Shown here one piece after another: positions 25,592-34,649 of a DNA stretch of 64,000 bases. Positions within the stretch are counted from its first letter, which is position 1. Each line of letters opens with the position of its first letter. The notes under the pieces are model-generated. The model had not been told where the DNA came from. It searched no databases and saw nothing but the letters and a program-made list of their open reading frames with translations. Source of the stretch: Mycobacterium palustre (GTDB lineage Bacteria; Actinomycetota; Actinomycetes; Mycobacteriales; Mycobacteriaceae); NCBI RefSeq assembly GCF_002101785.1, contig NZ_LQPJ01000116.1, positions 1 through 64,000 of the forward strand, in the 5' to 3' direction. Made by a program: the position numbers and the translations under genes.

Positions 25592-26128
25592 ATGAATCGA
25601 CGCAAACGGTCAGAGCCATCTAGAGGCAGCACTGTTCGCCGGTGGCCGGTGGCGATGGTGTCGGTGATGGGTCTTTGGTGGTGCACCACGGCAGCATGGG
25701 CTGACCCGATCGATCAGCCGGCTGCTCCCAATCCGTACCCGTCGGACAGCCTCGTGCTGACGACCTATACTCAGGCCGACCCTGCCGATTATTTTATGCC
25801 CGGTGTTTACGGTGTTTATTTTTTGACGCCCACGGGGCTTAACTGCGGAATTTGGCTCAGGGGAAGTTTTGGCTGCGAAGGTTTTCTTCCCGGGACTCCC
25901 CCCGGGACCGAACACGTCGGCTGGTTCAACGATGATACCAGGGCACACTACGATCCGTTTATTGCCATCGGCTTTCCGAACGTGCGGGCGGCGCGTGTAT
26001 TGCCGCCTCGCACTTATATCAACTGGAATGAAACGACTTGCGCGATCATGGCAGATACCAGCACGTACTGTCATCGCGGTATGTTTCGGTTCTTTGTTAC
26101 ACCTAGTTTTACGGCGGTCAGCCAGTGA
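25592..26128 (+). CDS. Exported protein of unknown function
   Basis: A 178-residue protein from ATG 25592 (MNRRKRSEPSRGSTVRRWPV); an upstream ATG at 25547 is possible. The signal sequence is VAMVSVMGLWWCTTAAWADP. The mature part contains ADYFMPGVYGVYFLTPTGLN, CGIWLRGSFGCEGFLPG, PNVRAARVLPPRTYINW and ETTCAIMADTSTYCHRGMF, with four cysteines that likely pair, and ends in HRGMFRFFVTPSFTAVSQ. Similar small mycobacterial secreted proteins with 'GVYFxTPTGxNCGI' and 'TYCxxG.F.FxVTP' are common, with no known role. It is the last well-supported exported protein before the MmpL gene. Confidence 0.75.
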   Translation: MNRRKRSEPSRGSTVRRWPVAMVSVMGLWWCTTAAWADPIDQPAAPNPYPSDSLVLTTYTQADPADYFMPGVYGVYFLTPTGLNCGIWLRGSFGCEGFLPGTPPGTEHVGWFNDDTRAHYDPFIAIGFPNVRAARVLPPRTYINWNETTCAIMADTSTYCHRGMFRFFVTPSFTAVSQ

Positions 26129-26917
26129 AATTAACTTGCTGGCGGCGGATCTGCGCGTTGCGTGTTCGGTTCATGAATGATGGCACTAGTTTTACTTCGA
26201 GCAGAGCGGCCTCCATTAATGAATTTGTTCGACCGGGGACCATTTTGATACAGCCACGTGGTCGGACAACGTTTCCTGCGCGCGTGCGGGTTCCGCAGCG
26301 TGACCCCGTCATGGCCGAAGGCAGCATGACAGGGGGGATGACCGGCGACGCGCGCTGTCTGCGAATGCTGTGCAAACGCCAACGAGGCGATGAACAGAGC
26401 GCGGCCATGGTTGTGCGCCGACGCAATTGCAGCGCGACTAGGCGTTCATGCACCGAGGCCAGATGTGTACAAGAAGATCGTCGCTGGAAGGCGGCCGCGG
26501 TGAAACGGGCCGGGCACCGATCGACCGCGCAGGCCCGCCCAGCAAGCATCGGCCGCCCCATCACGAGAACCGGCATCGCCCCCACCGTTCGCCAAGTCAG
26601 CGTGAGAGTCAGGCGACGCTACACCTGCAGGGCATATCGGTGACTCCAAGATTATGCTGGCGGCAGCCTTGAGGCAGCTCAGACGTACACGATGGCACGG
26701 CTTTTGGCCGGCCCTGCTGAGAACGGACCACATCCGCGGGGGATCAACCGATCAACCGCCGCGAGCGAGCTGTCTCAGGGACGAAACGAAATGCACTCGT
26801 CAATTCCCGATATCAGAGGAACGACGCAGCGTAGGCCCCCTTGCGTTCAACCGGTGCGACCGTCGGCTGCCACGGCATCGAGCACAATCAGGGGTGCCCG
26901 CAAGTGGAGGTGCGCTT
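26129..26917. other. Gap between exported-protein genes and mmpL
   Basis: Nearly 800 bp with no gene I can support. Plus-strand frame 26125-26643 overlaps the preceding stop by an ATGA but is extremely Arg/Thr/Cys-rich, and the minus-strand frame 26118-26585 is no better. Near the right end a GTG at 26918 with GGAGG upstream starts the MmpL. The composition suggests decayed coding sequence, but I could not name a family. Confidence 0.4.
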
Positions 26918-29203
26918 GTGCGCCTCACGCGATTGGTCCTTGCCGACCCGCGCCGAATTCTCGAGGTGGTGGCGCTCATTACGGTTGCCGCGGGAATCTT
27001 CGGGTTTCCTGTCATCGACCACCTGTCGTCTGGCGGATTCGAAGACCCCGCAGCCGAGTCGTCGCGCGCCGCAGATCTGTTGACGACCAAGTTCGGCCGG
27101 GGTGATCTGCAGATGGTCCTCGCGGTGACTTCCGATCAGGGTGCACTCAGCACTGCAGCCCAGAGTCTCGGCCGCGAAATCGCCTACCGGCTAAGCACTT
27201 CTGAGTATGTATCGGGGGTGGTCTCGGCGTGGACGTCGCCCCCTCCGACTGCCGGCGGTCTCATCAGCAAGGACGGTAAGACGGGCCTGGTGGTCGCCGG
27301 GATTCGCGGAGGCGGGACCGAAGGCCAAAAGCACGCGAACGAGCTCGCCGCCGCGCTGGTGACCACCCGTGACGGTGTGGCCGTCACCGCCGGCGGACCC
27401 GCCATGACGTATGCGCAGCTCAACCGCCAGTCACAGAGCGACCTAGTCACGATCGAGACCATTGCGATTCCGCTGTGCTTCGGGGCGTTGGTGTGGGTGT
27501 TCGGCGGGCTGCTGGCCGCCGCGCTACCGCTTGGAGTCGGCATTGTGGCGATCATCGGCGTCACCGCGCTGCTGCGCCTGATCACCGCCGCAACGCAGGT
27601 ATCGACCTTCGCTCTCAACTTCACGATCGCCATGGGTCTGGCGTTGGCGGTGGACTACACGCTTTTAATCGTGAGCCGGTTTCGAGATGAGCTGGCTGGC
27701 AACGATGATCGAGCGCACGCACTGATGGCGACGATGATGACGGCGGGCCGAACCGTGCTCTTCTCGTCGTTGACCGTAGCGATGTCGATGACTGCGCTTA
27801 CCTTATTTCCCATGTACTTCATGCGGTCATTCGCTTTTGCCGGCGTCGCGGTGGTTGCGCTGACCGCTACGGTCTCACTGGTGGTCACGCCTGCGGCGCT
27901 CGCAGTGTATGGCGACCGGCTCGATTCGTTTGACGTTCGCCGTCTCATGTGGCGGCTACTGCGACGTGGGGGACCGGTTGCGGTTCCGATTGAGCGGTCA
28001 TTCTGGTATCGCACCACCAAAGTCGTTATGCGACACGCTTATTCGATCGGGCTGCCGATAGTAGCGCTGCTTGTGGTGGTTGGCTCTCCCTTCATCGGTG
28101 TGAAATGGGGTTTCCCGGACGACCGTGTGCTACCAAAATCAACCTCAGCTCGACAGGTCGGTGATCGGCTACGTGAAGGGTTCGCGGTTAACCCGATGCT
28201 GGACATGGCCGTCGTGGTCCCTGACGTGACTGGTCTGACCGACGACGACCTAGGCCGTTATGCCGCACGGGTATCCACGATTCCCGATGTCGCGTCGGTG
28301 TCATCAGCGGAAGGGACCTTTGCGCGCGGCCAGCTCATCGGGCAACCGTCGGGCCCGGCGGGCGTGAAGGACGGCAGCGCGTATTTCACTCTGCACAGCA
28401 CTGCCGTGTCAACCGCCGCCTCCGACGCCCAGTTGCAGCGCCTTCACGAAACGATAGGACCGGGCGGAAGATCCGCGCTGATCACCGGCCTCGCCCAGGT
28501 CAGCCGTGACACCGCCGGGGCGATCGTCTCCCGCGTTCCCCTGGTGTTTGCGGTCGTTGCGGCGGTGATGTTTGTGTTGTTGTTGGCCCTAACGGGCAGC
28601 GTCGTAATTCCTGCAAAAGCGCTGCTGCTCAACCTGCTTTCGTTGACCGCCGCCTTCGGTGCGCTGGTATGGATCTTTCAGGACGGGCACCTTGGCGGCG
28701 TTGGCACCACCACCACAGGAGCGCTGGTGGCCAGCATCCCGGTGCTACTGTTTTGCATCGCGTTCGGCTTGTCGATGGACTATGAAGTATTCCTCATGGC
28801 GCGAATCCATGAACAGTGGCGAGCCTCTACGCGGACGAAAAAGGACAACGACGAAAGCATCGCGGTTGGCCTGGCTCGCACCGGCCGGGTAGTGACCGCC
28901 GCTGCGTTGGTGATGTCGATATCATTCGTGGCGCTAAGCGCTGCACACGTATCGATCGTGCGGATGATTGGCCTGGGTCTGGCACTGGCAGTCATCGTCG
29001 ACGCCACTCTGGTTCGCATGTGTCTTGTCCCCGCATTCATGCACATTCTCGGCGCCGCAAATTGGTGGGCGCCGCGACGTTGGAAACGACTGCTGCACCG
29101 CAGCGTGGCTCGCGGCGGACCACTGCCGGCCGAAGAGCTAAACAAAGATAGTCGTTGCGACGGGATCGCCTTTGTTGAGCGAAAGGCCCGCCTTGCAAGC
29201 TAA
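26918..29203 (+). CDS. MmpL-family RND transporter
   Basis: A 761-residue inner-membrane transporter. GTG at 26918 (VRLTRLVLADPRRILEVVAL) is preferred, with GGAGG 9 bp upstream. Two repeats of the MMPL domain are visible. The first has IAIPLCFGALVWVFGGLLAAALPLGVGIV and FTIAMGLALAVDYTLLIVSRFRDEL; the second has FAVVAAVMFVLLLALTGSVVIPAKA, FCIAFGLSMDYEVFLMARIHEQW. The DYTLLIVSRFRDE and DYEVFLMARIHE segments carry the Asp-Tyr pairs thought to relay protons. The size and lack of a large C-terminal domain suggest the shorter MmpL group (MmpL11/13-like). It exports or flips a lipid, and an MmpS-like gene lies nearby. In line with the mce genes. Confidence 0.92.
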   Translation: MRLTRLVLADPRRILEVVALITVAAGIFGFPVIDHLSSGGFEDPAAESSRAADLLTTKFGRGDLQMVLAVTSDQGALSTAAQSLGREIAYRLSTSEYVSGVVSAWTSPPPTAGGLISKDGKTGLVVAGIRGGGTEGQKHANELAAALVTTRDGVAVTAGGPAMTYAQLNRQSQSDLVTIETIAIPLCFGALVWVFGGLLAAALPLGVGIVAIIGVTALLRLITAATQVSTFALNFTIAMGLALAVDYTLLIVSRFRDELAGNDDRAHALMATMMTAGRTVLFSSLTVAMSMTALTLFPMYFMRSFAFAGVAVVALTATVSLVVTPAALAVYGDRLDSFDVRRLMWRLLRRGGPVAVPIERSFWYRTTKVVMRHAYSIGLPIVALLVVVGSPFIGVKWGFPDDRVLPKSTSARQVGDRLREGFAVNPMLDMAVVVPDVTGLTDDDLGRYAARVSTIPDVASVSSAEGTFARGQLIGQPSGPAGVKDGSAYFTLHSTAVSTAASDAQLQRLHETIGPGGRSALITGLAQVSRDTAGAIVSRVPLVFAVVAAVMFVLLLALTGSVVIPAKALLLNLLSLTAAFGALVWIFQDGHLGGVGTTTTGALVASIPVLLFCIAFGLSMDYEVFLMARIHEQWRASTRTKKDNDESIAVGLARTGRVVTAAALVMSISFVALSAAHVSIVRMIGLGLALAVIVDATLVRMCLVPAFMHILGAANWWAPRRWKRLLHRSVARGGPLPAEELNKDSRCDGIAFVERKARLAS

Positions 29204-29255
29204 ATGCGGCCTTAGCTGCTGAAGCCGGTCGCGGACAGCACGAAGAGATCGTCGA

Positions 29256-32200
29256 TCACGGCATCGCCTCGGCCCAACCGATATGACCATCGAAGCCAAG
29301 TCGCTTCGCCATGTCGCGATACTGGTCCCGCAGGCGCAAGTACGTCCGGGTCTCGTCACAGGCCCAAGCTAGTTTCGCTTCAAGTCGGGTCAGCCAGACA
29401 TCACGCACGGCCAGCGGGTCGTCGCTGGGTGCCTTCACCAGCCGATCCACTGCGGCCCGCGCTGCGGCCAAGTCACCATCAGCGTCACGATCAAGTAGTG
29501 ATTCCACCAGAACAGCTGTCGCGGGAGCGCCCCACGAGGCCAGTTTTCCCTCGCTGGCCAAACGTTCGACGACATCGCGCATGAGCGATAGCGCGGCGCC
29601 GCGATCCCCATGACGAGCCTCTTCCCGTGCCAAATACAGGGTGACGATCGGCAGCTCGGATGTGATGTATTCCCTGCTGAGGAACACTTCACCGACCTGG
29701 GCCAATAACCGGTTTCCTCGGTGACGTTCTGCATCTGTTTCGCGGTGCACCAACGCGATCCCCAAGGTCACCCTGGCCAAGCCCACTGCGAGCTCATCAT
29801 CCGATTCTTCGACAGCGCGTAATGCCTTCTCAACCTCGAGCAGCGTTCGGTCGTCGGACGCCAGAACGCCCACCGGAATCCCCGGAAGATAGATATGACT
29901 AACAACTCTGGCATACGACATCGGATCAGCGCTGCGAGCCATGGCCAGGCTGTGGTCCAAGTCGTCACGCCATCCCGGACGACCCAGCCAGTAGCGCACT
30001 CTCGCCCGCTGACCTAGTGCGAGAGCAAAGGGACAACTGATAATCCCGTTGCTGGTCGAAAGATCGCCGTCGACCAGGCCGGCGACGTGTGCTGACCATT
30101 GCGGCGCGTCAAGCTTGTCATGACCTTGATCCAGGGGTTCGATCGCCGAGACGGACGGGTCGACCGTCAGGCCTGCATCGTCAATAGACTCGATGAGGGC
30201 CATTGCTTCCCGCGCCAATTGTGAACCCTCCCGGATACGCCCCCGGTGCGCATGGTCCATCACCAACCCCGCCATTGCGACGAATAGCGATACCTTGTCA
30301 CCGGCAGCGGCGCACAGTTCCCGCAACTCCTCGAAACGATCGGCGGCGGTGTCGACGCCGATCCGGTAGGCGATCCCGCACAGCCTGGTTCGTGGGGCAA
30401 TCTGCATGGTCGCTCGTTGTGGGTCATCGGCCGGCAGGGCATCCGCAATGCGTCGGGCGCGCTCCCAACTCAGTCTTGCCGCAGCGATGTCGCGGTTGGT
30501 TGCCCAGGTGGCCGCTCGCATGTGCCAGCCGTACGCGGAGTGCAGATCCCCTGCCGCTTCGAGATGTTCGGCAATCAGTGCAGCATTTTGGTCGGCCGCC
30601 TTCGGCTGCTGGGCCTCGATCGCGGCCGCCACTCGCCGGTGCAGCTGAGCGCGGTCAGATGTCAATTGTGACTCGTAAGCCACGCTGCGGATGAGCGGGT
30701 GCCGAAACGCGTACTCAGATTGCGCGCTGGAACCCACCCGATCGATAAGCTCGACGGCGATCAGCTCCTCGATACCACCTTCGATTTCCAACCGGGACAG
30801 CACGTCAGCATGGAAGCGAAACCCAACGACCGCAGCAGCACACAGCGTGAGTTTGGCAGCGCGACTTAGTCGGTCGATGCGGGCGGCCAGCGTCGCCTGC
30901 AATGTCGCGGGCACCTGAGTCTCTCTGACATCCGTCGAGCACGTGTAACGGCCCCGCTCGCCCCGCAGCACATCGCGTTCGGTGAGGTCACGGATAATTT
31001 CCTGAGCGAAAAAAGGGTTGCCCGCGGCGCGCTCGCTGATGACCTTGCTGATCTCAGCCACCGACGGATCCGAGCCCACCAGTTCCCCAACCAGCATCGA
31101 CGTTTCCGATTCCGTCAGCGGCTCCAGGGCGATCGTCAATGCGCCTTGAATGTTCCGCAGCGCCCCCTGGTACTCGGGCCGGTAGGTCAATATCACCATC
31201 GACTGGGCGCGAGCCTCGATAGCGAGAAGGTCGGCGAGCATCGATTCGCTGGCCTCGTCGATCCAATGCGCATCCTCCACGACAATGAGCGTGGGTTGGC
31301 TGCGGGCAACCTGGGCGGTCGTGATCAGCGCGGTCAACCGTTGCCGGCGGGCATCTGAGTCAATTGCGGGCATCTCCACATCCAATTGGCTCACGCCGAG
31401 AAGGTCATTCAGCAGCAGCAGGTCCAGCGGATCGGCATCGGGGAGCTGATCTCGCACTCGTGTCCGCGCCGTCGCAGCGTCCAGCCCCTCCACCTGAAGG
31501 ACTGCGCGCAACAGGCGTGTCACCACACCAAACGGAACATCGGTGGCGTGTGACTCACAGAAAGTCGAAATAACGTCCATACCAACACTTTTGGCTTGCT
31601 GCGCAGCTTCGCCGACCAGTCGGGTCTTGCCAATACCTGCTGTACCGACCACCGCAGCTATCGACGTGTGTCCGCTCATCGCACGGTCGAGCATCGAAGC
31701 CAGCGCGGCGAGGTCTCTGCTGCGACCTATCAACGACGATTCCCATGCACGGTTTGGCCGGCGTCCCGCGTCTACCTCCAGCAACCGGCGTGCCCACACC
31801 GGAACGTCGCCACCCTTGATGTATACCTTCTGCGGCTCCGCCAGCACAGCAATGTTCTCGACGAGTCGAGCGGTGGACCCGCTGAGCATGACCCCGCCCG
31901 GTGGAGCGGCCGACTCCATCCGTTGGGCCATACCGACCTGCTCACCGATCGCGGTATAACCGGCCGCGGTAGTGCCGATCTCACCGGCAATGACCTTCCC
32001 AGAACTCAGTCCGATCCGCACGCGAAGATCGACACCATCCAACCTAGCGACCTCGCCTGACAGGACTGCGATTTCGCGCTGGATTTCCAGCCCGGCGCGG
32101 CAGGCCCGTAGCGCATGGTCCTCCAAAGCAAATGGTGCGCCGAACACTGCCATGATCCCGTCTCCGGTGAACTTATCTAGTGTGCCACTGAACCGGCGGA

Positions 32201-32429
32201 CCACCCCGGCCGCGCAATCGACAAGTCGCGCCATGATTTCGCGTAACCGCTCGGGGCCCACCGCGGCGGCGATGTCCATCGAACGCACAACGTCGGCGAA
32301 TAGCACGGTAACCTGCTTGTATTCCGCCGCCAGGGCCGACATCTCAGTCGCCGCACCGCATTCATCGCAGAACTTCGCATGCGAGCGCAACTGCGTGCGG
32401 CATGTCCTGCATACCAACGTGGCTGTCAT
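29256..32429 (-). CDS. Class III cyclase / AAA ATPase / TPR signalling protein
   Basis: A 1057-residue protein. Residues 7-25 form a zinc ribbon (CRTCR ... CDECG). Residues about 35-200 are a class III nucleotide cyclase domain: TVLFADVVRSMDIAAAVGPE with the first metal Asp, then GTLDKFTGDGIMAVFGAP with the second, and YTAIGEQVGMAQRMESAAP near the transition-state residues, where the usual Asn is Gly. An AAA module follows: Walker A GTAGIGKTR, Walker B TLIVVEDAHWIDEASE. The C-terminal 500 residues are helical repeats. No LuxR helix-turn-helix is present, unlike many similar mycobacterial proteins. Likely a cytosolic sensor; ligand unknown. It converges on the mmpL gene. Confidence 0.9.
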   Translation of the reverse strand: MTATLVCRTCRTQLRSHAKFCDECGAATEMSALAAEYKQVTVLFADVVRSMDIAAAVGPERLREIMARLVDCAAGVVRRFSGTLDKFTGDGIMAVFGAPFALEDHALRACRAGLEIQREIAVLSGEVARLDGVDLRVRIGLSSGKVIAGEIGTTAAGYTAIGEQVGMAQRMESAAPPGGVMLSGSTARLVENIAVLAEPQKVYIKGGDVPVWARRLLEVDAGRRPNRAWESSLIGRSRDLAALASMLDRAMSGHTSIAAVVGTAGIGKTRLVGEAAQQAKSVGMDVISTFCESHATDVPFGVVTRLLRAVLQVEGLDAATARTRVRDQLPDADPLDLLLLNDLLGVSQLDVEMPAIDSDARRQRLTALITTAQVARSQPTLIVVEDAHWIDEASESMLADLLAIEARAQSMVILTYRPEYQGALRNIQGALTIALEPLTESETSMLVGELVGSDPSVAEISKVISERAAGNPFFAQEIIRDLTERDVLRGERGRYTCSTDVRETQVPATLQATLAARIDRLSRAAKLTLCAAAVVGFRFHADVLSRLEIEGGIEELIAVELIDRVGSSAQSEYAFRHPLIRSVAYESQLTSDRAQLHRRVAAAIEAQQPKAADQNAALIAEHLEAAGDLHSAYGWHMRAATWATNRDIAAARLSWERARRIADALPADDPQRATMQIAPRTRLCGIAYRIGVDTAADRFEELRELCAAAGDKVSLFVAMAGLVMDHAHRGRIREGSQLAREAMALIESIDDAGLTVDPSVSAIEPLDQGHDKLDAPQWSAHVAGLVDGDLSTSNGIISCPFALALGQRARVRYWLGRPGWRDDLDHSLAMARSADPMSYARVVSHIYLPGIPVGVLASDDRTLLEVEKALRAVEESDDELAVGLARVTLGIALVHRETDAERHRGNRLLAQVGEVFLSREYITSELPIVTLYLAREEARHGDRGAALSLMRDVVERLASEGKLASWGAPATAVLVESLLDRDADGDLAAARAAVDRLVKAPSDDPLAVRDVWLTRLEAKLAWACDETRTYLRLRDQYRDMAKRLGFDGHIGWAEAMP

Positions 32430-32485
32430 GCCGGCACCACCCGTATAGCTGCGTGGAAACTATCGCGACTAGCCAGTCGCTGACC

Positions 32486-33352
32486 TCATCCGATCTTGAA
32501 CAGAGTCCGCGCTGCCCCGCCGAGCAACAGATCCCGGGCGTCCGGTTTGAGGTCTAATTCCTCGATCGCTTGCAGCGCTTCACCGTATTCAACAACCGGG
32601 AAATCGGTTCCGAACAGCACCTTGCCCCGACCCCGCCCATTCGCGAAGCGAAGCAAGTCTTGGTCCCAGTACCGGGGATGGTGCGCTGAGGTCCCGATGA
32701 ATATGTTGCGGTGCTTCCAGGCTAGGGCGATGAGTTCCTCAACCCACGGCCAACCAGTATGGGCAGCAACAATTTTCAGTTCCGGCATATCGAGGGCGAT
32801 CTCGTCGAGCAGGATAGGCCGGCCGAGGTGCGATGGCATCAGCTCGGCCGAGTGGCCAACCTGCATCACAATCGGAACGTCCATCTCCACACATTTGGCG
32901 TAGTAGGGGTAGTAACGCCGGTCGTTAAGCGGGATACCGAATCCGTAGGTGTGCAAATGGGCTCCGACGAATTTCGCATCGCGAATGCACCTTTCGAGTC
33001 GGCGTACGCCGTCCATTCCCTCGGTCGGGTTGATCCCACACAGTCCCATGATGCGATCGGGCGCAGCGGCGGTCAGCTCAGCTACTTCCTGATCTGGGAC
33101 GTCCCAAATCATCCGGCCGGTGTTGTATGCACGCATCTTCACGGATGGCACCAGCACGACGTCCACGCCGCTATCATTCATGTAATCAACGAACTCGCCC
33201 GCCGTCCGACCTACCAGTCGGGACTCCATATGCCACCAGGCGACGACTTCGGCGATTTCTGGCGCACCGCGCCAATACTTATCGAACGCCTCGGTCGTAA
33301 AAGCGTTGCACCACGTGTCTATTGCACCCACGAGGACTGAGTCTAAGCGCAC
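32486..33352 (-). CDS. Amidohydrolase family 2 (metal-dependent hydrolase/decarboxylase)
   Basis: About 288 residues from GTG 33350-33352 (VRLDSVLVGAIDTWCNAFTT), with GGAGG 4 bp upstream; GTG 33331 is an alternative. The barrel signature is AIDTWCNAF in place of the DxH motif, then AKFVGAHLHTYGFGIPLNDRR, VPIVMQVGHSAE, KIVAAHTGWPWVEELIALA with a metal/base His, and VLFGTDFPVVEYG with the catalytic Asp. Family members decarboxylate or hydrolyse ring-derived acids (ACMSD, LigW and related). It starts the catabolic island; a copy of the island's 16-bp dyad lies just upstream (33365-33380). Confidence 0.85.
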   Translation of the reverse strand: MRLDSVLVGAIDTWCNAFTTEAFDKYWRGAPEIAEVVAWWHMESRLVGRTAGEFVDYMNDSGVDVVLVPSVKMRAYNTGRMIWDVPDQEVAELTAAAPDRIMGLCGINPTEGMDGVRRLERCIRDAKFVGAHLHTYGFGIPLNDRRYYPYYAKCVEMDVPIVMQVGHSAELMPSHLGRPILLDEIALDMPELKIVAAHTGWPWVEELIALAWKHRNIFIGTSAHHPRYWDQDLLRFANGRGRGKVLFGTDFPVVEYGEALQAIEELDLKPDARDLLLGGAARTLFKIG

Positions 33353-33364
33353 CGATCCTCCGAT

Positions 33365-33380
33365 GTAAACAATCGCTAAC
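33365..33380 (+). promoter_or_regulatory. Island operator-like dyad upstream of amidohydrolase gene
   Basis: GTAAACAATCGCTAAC matches 12 of 16 positions of the motif GTAAACGAATGTTAAC seen at 41379. It lies 13 bp upstream of the predicted GTG start of the minus-strand amidohydrolase gene, where it could overlap the promoter. It is one of the weaker copies. Confidence 0.45.
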
Positions 33381-33385
33381 TGCAA

Positions 33386-33953
33386 CGTGCGGGGTTAACG
33401 TTTCCGGGGGCATGCTGGCCTTCCACGTCTCGCCTATCACATACGCAACCCACGCGTCGCACGCCGGTGGCGCAACGCCCCCTAGCAACGGGGACGATTC
33501 GCCATCATCGTCTACCAATGCCGACAGGTCGACTCAAACCGCGGTGTTGCTCACCTCAAAAGTGGAAAGTGGAAAAGAATGCACGGGATGTCCTCGACAA
33601 GCAACCCAGGCGTTTCCAACGCGGCGAAGTGGTTACGGGTGTCGGCGTCGCTGCACTGCACGATGTTGCATACGCTTCGGCCGTACCGACCGATCGCGAA
33701 ATCCTGACGGAATACCGCGACACCCATCGACACCGGCGATTGCTCGGGTACCGGAGGGTGAGCATGTGTACTGCGGCGGGCTCCCACGAATCGAACAAGG
33801 CGTCGGGGAGAGGGGCGCGGTGGTCACTTGCGATCGTGCGCACATCATCTCTCGCATCGTGCCGGACTTCCCTAAGTAAACGAGCGTGAACTACGATAGT
33901 CAGGTTAGTCCATGGCATCGAGCCCTGCTTGGCTCGGAGAAAGGAAGTCTCCG
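33386..33953. other. Gap with a possible unnamed gene remnant
   Basis: On the minus strand one frame reads ALFDSWEPAAVHMLTLRYP near 33740-33800 and a one-base shift continues EQSPVSMGVAVFRQDFAIGR, then VCNIVQCSDADTRNHFAALE and LVEDIPCILFHFPL down to about 33555. The combined string looks like coding sequence, but I cannot name a family and no start is clear. A second GTTAAC lies at 33395. Otherwise there is nothing I recognise in the interval. Confidence 0.35.
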
Positions 33954-34427
33954 ATGAAGTTATGGCGCATCGCAGACGACAAATACTGGGGTGTCATGCC
34001 ATCCGGAACCGACTGGGCGGCAGCGGTGGCAGCAGCAGGCGAGCAGCAGGGATTGAAGTCATCGATCCACGTTCTTGGGGATGCAACCGATGAGCGAAGC
34101 CCTGCAGCCGCCGTGGTGGCGTACCCACCCAATTACGTACTACCGCGTCACTGCCATGACGGCGAGCGACTCGAGATCATCATCAGCGGCTCAGTTGAAG
34201 TCGAAGGCCAATGGCTCGGCCCGGGGGACATCTGGACCTCAGGCGCAAACCAGTTCTATGGACCCCATAACGTCGGGCCGGAAGGCTGCACCACATTGGA
34301 ACTTGTGCCAGTGTCGGGAACGCGAAGGCTGACGTTCGACGTGGGCGATCGTCGCGTCGACGTCGATTTTGGTGATCCCACCTCGGTGGCCAACGCCGCC
34401 GAATTCCTGCAGCAGTTAACAGGTTGA
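33954..34427 (+). CDS. Cupin-domain protein (paralogue of 36797-37291)
   Basis: A 157-residue protein from ATG 33954 (MKLWRIADDKYWGVMPSGTD) with AAGGAAG upstream. The cupin motif is PPNYVLPRHCHDGERLEIIISGSVEVEGQWLGPGD in sections: a His-His pair with Glu (RHCHD...E) and a later GPHN. This gives the usual three-His-one-Glu metal site or something close. It is about 70% identical by eye to the cupin at 36797-37291 on the other strand. Members can be metal dioxygenases, isomerases or binding proteins; nothing here picks one. It is upstream of the alpha/beta hydrolase gene on the same strand. Confidence 0.85.
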   Translation: MKLWRIADDKYWGVMPSGTDWAAAVAAAGEQQGLKSSIHVLGDATDERSPAAAVVAYPPNYVLPRHCHDGERLEIIISGSVEVEGQWLGPGDIWTSGANQFYGPHNVGPEGCTTLELVPVSGTRRLTFDVGDRRVDVDFGDPTSVANAAEFLQQLTG

Positions 34428-34649
34428 GGCCCCTGTGATATCCACGCCGGTATGACGTTCGGCCGTCGGTCCGACGTGCAAGCCGCCGCGTGAGATCAGT
34501 TGTCCGCCAAGTGATGGAGCCACAGAACAACGGCTTCGGCAGCCCAATACACAGGGACTCTCACGTCAGTCGTACGACATCGATCGTGGGAAATATGGTT
34601 GGTCGCCGCGGCTGTGGGCGAAGAATCACCGCCAGAGAGGTAACGACGC

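Noticed and set aside
26125..26643. Plus-strand frame after the last exported protein, with an ATGA overlap
   Set aside because: Very Arg-, Thr- and Cys-rich, no signal peptide or motif; an ATGA overlap alone is not evidence.
33386..33500. GTTAACGTTTCC near 33395 as a full operator
   Set aside because: Only a single GTTAAC half-site is present, and it is not close to a predicted start.
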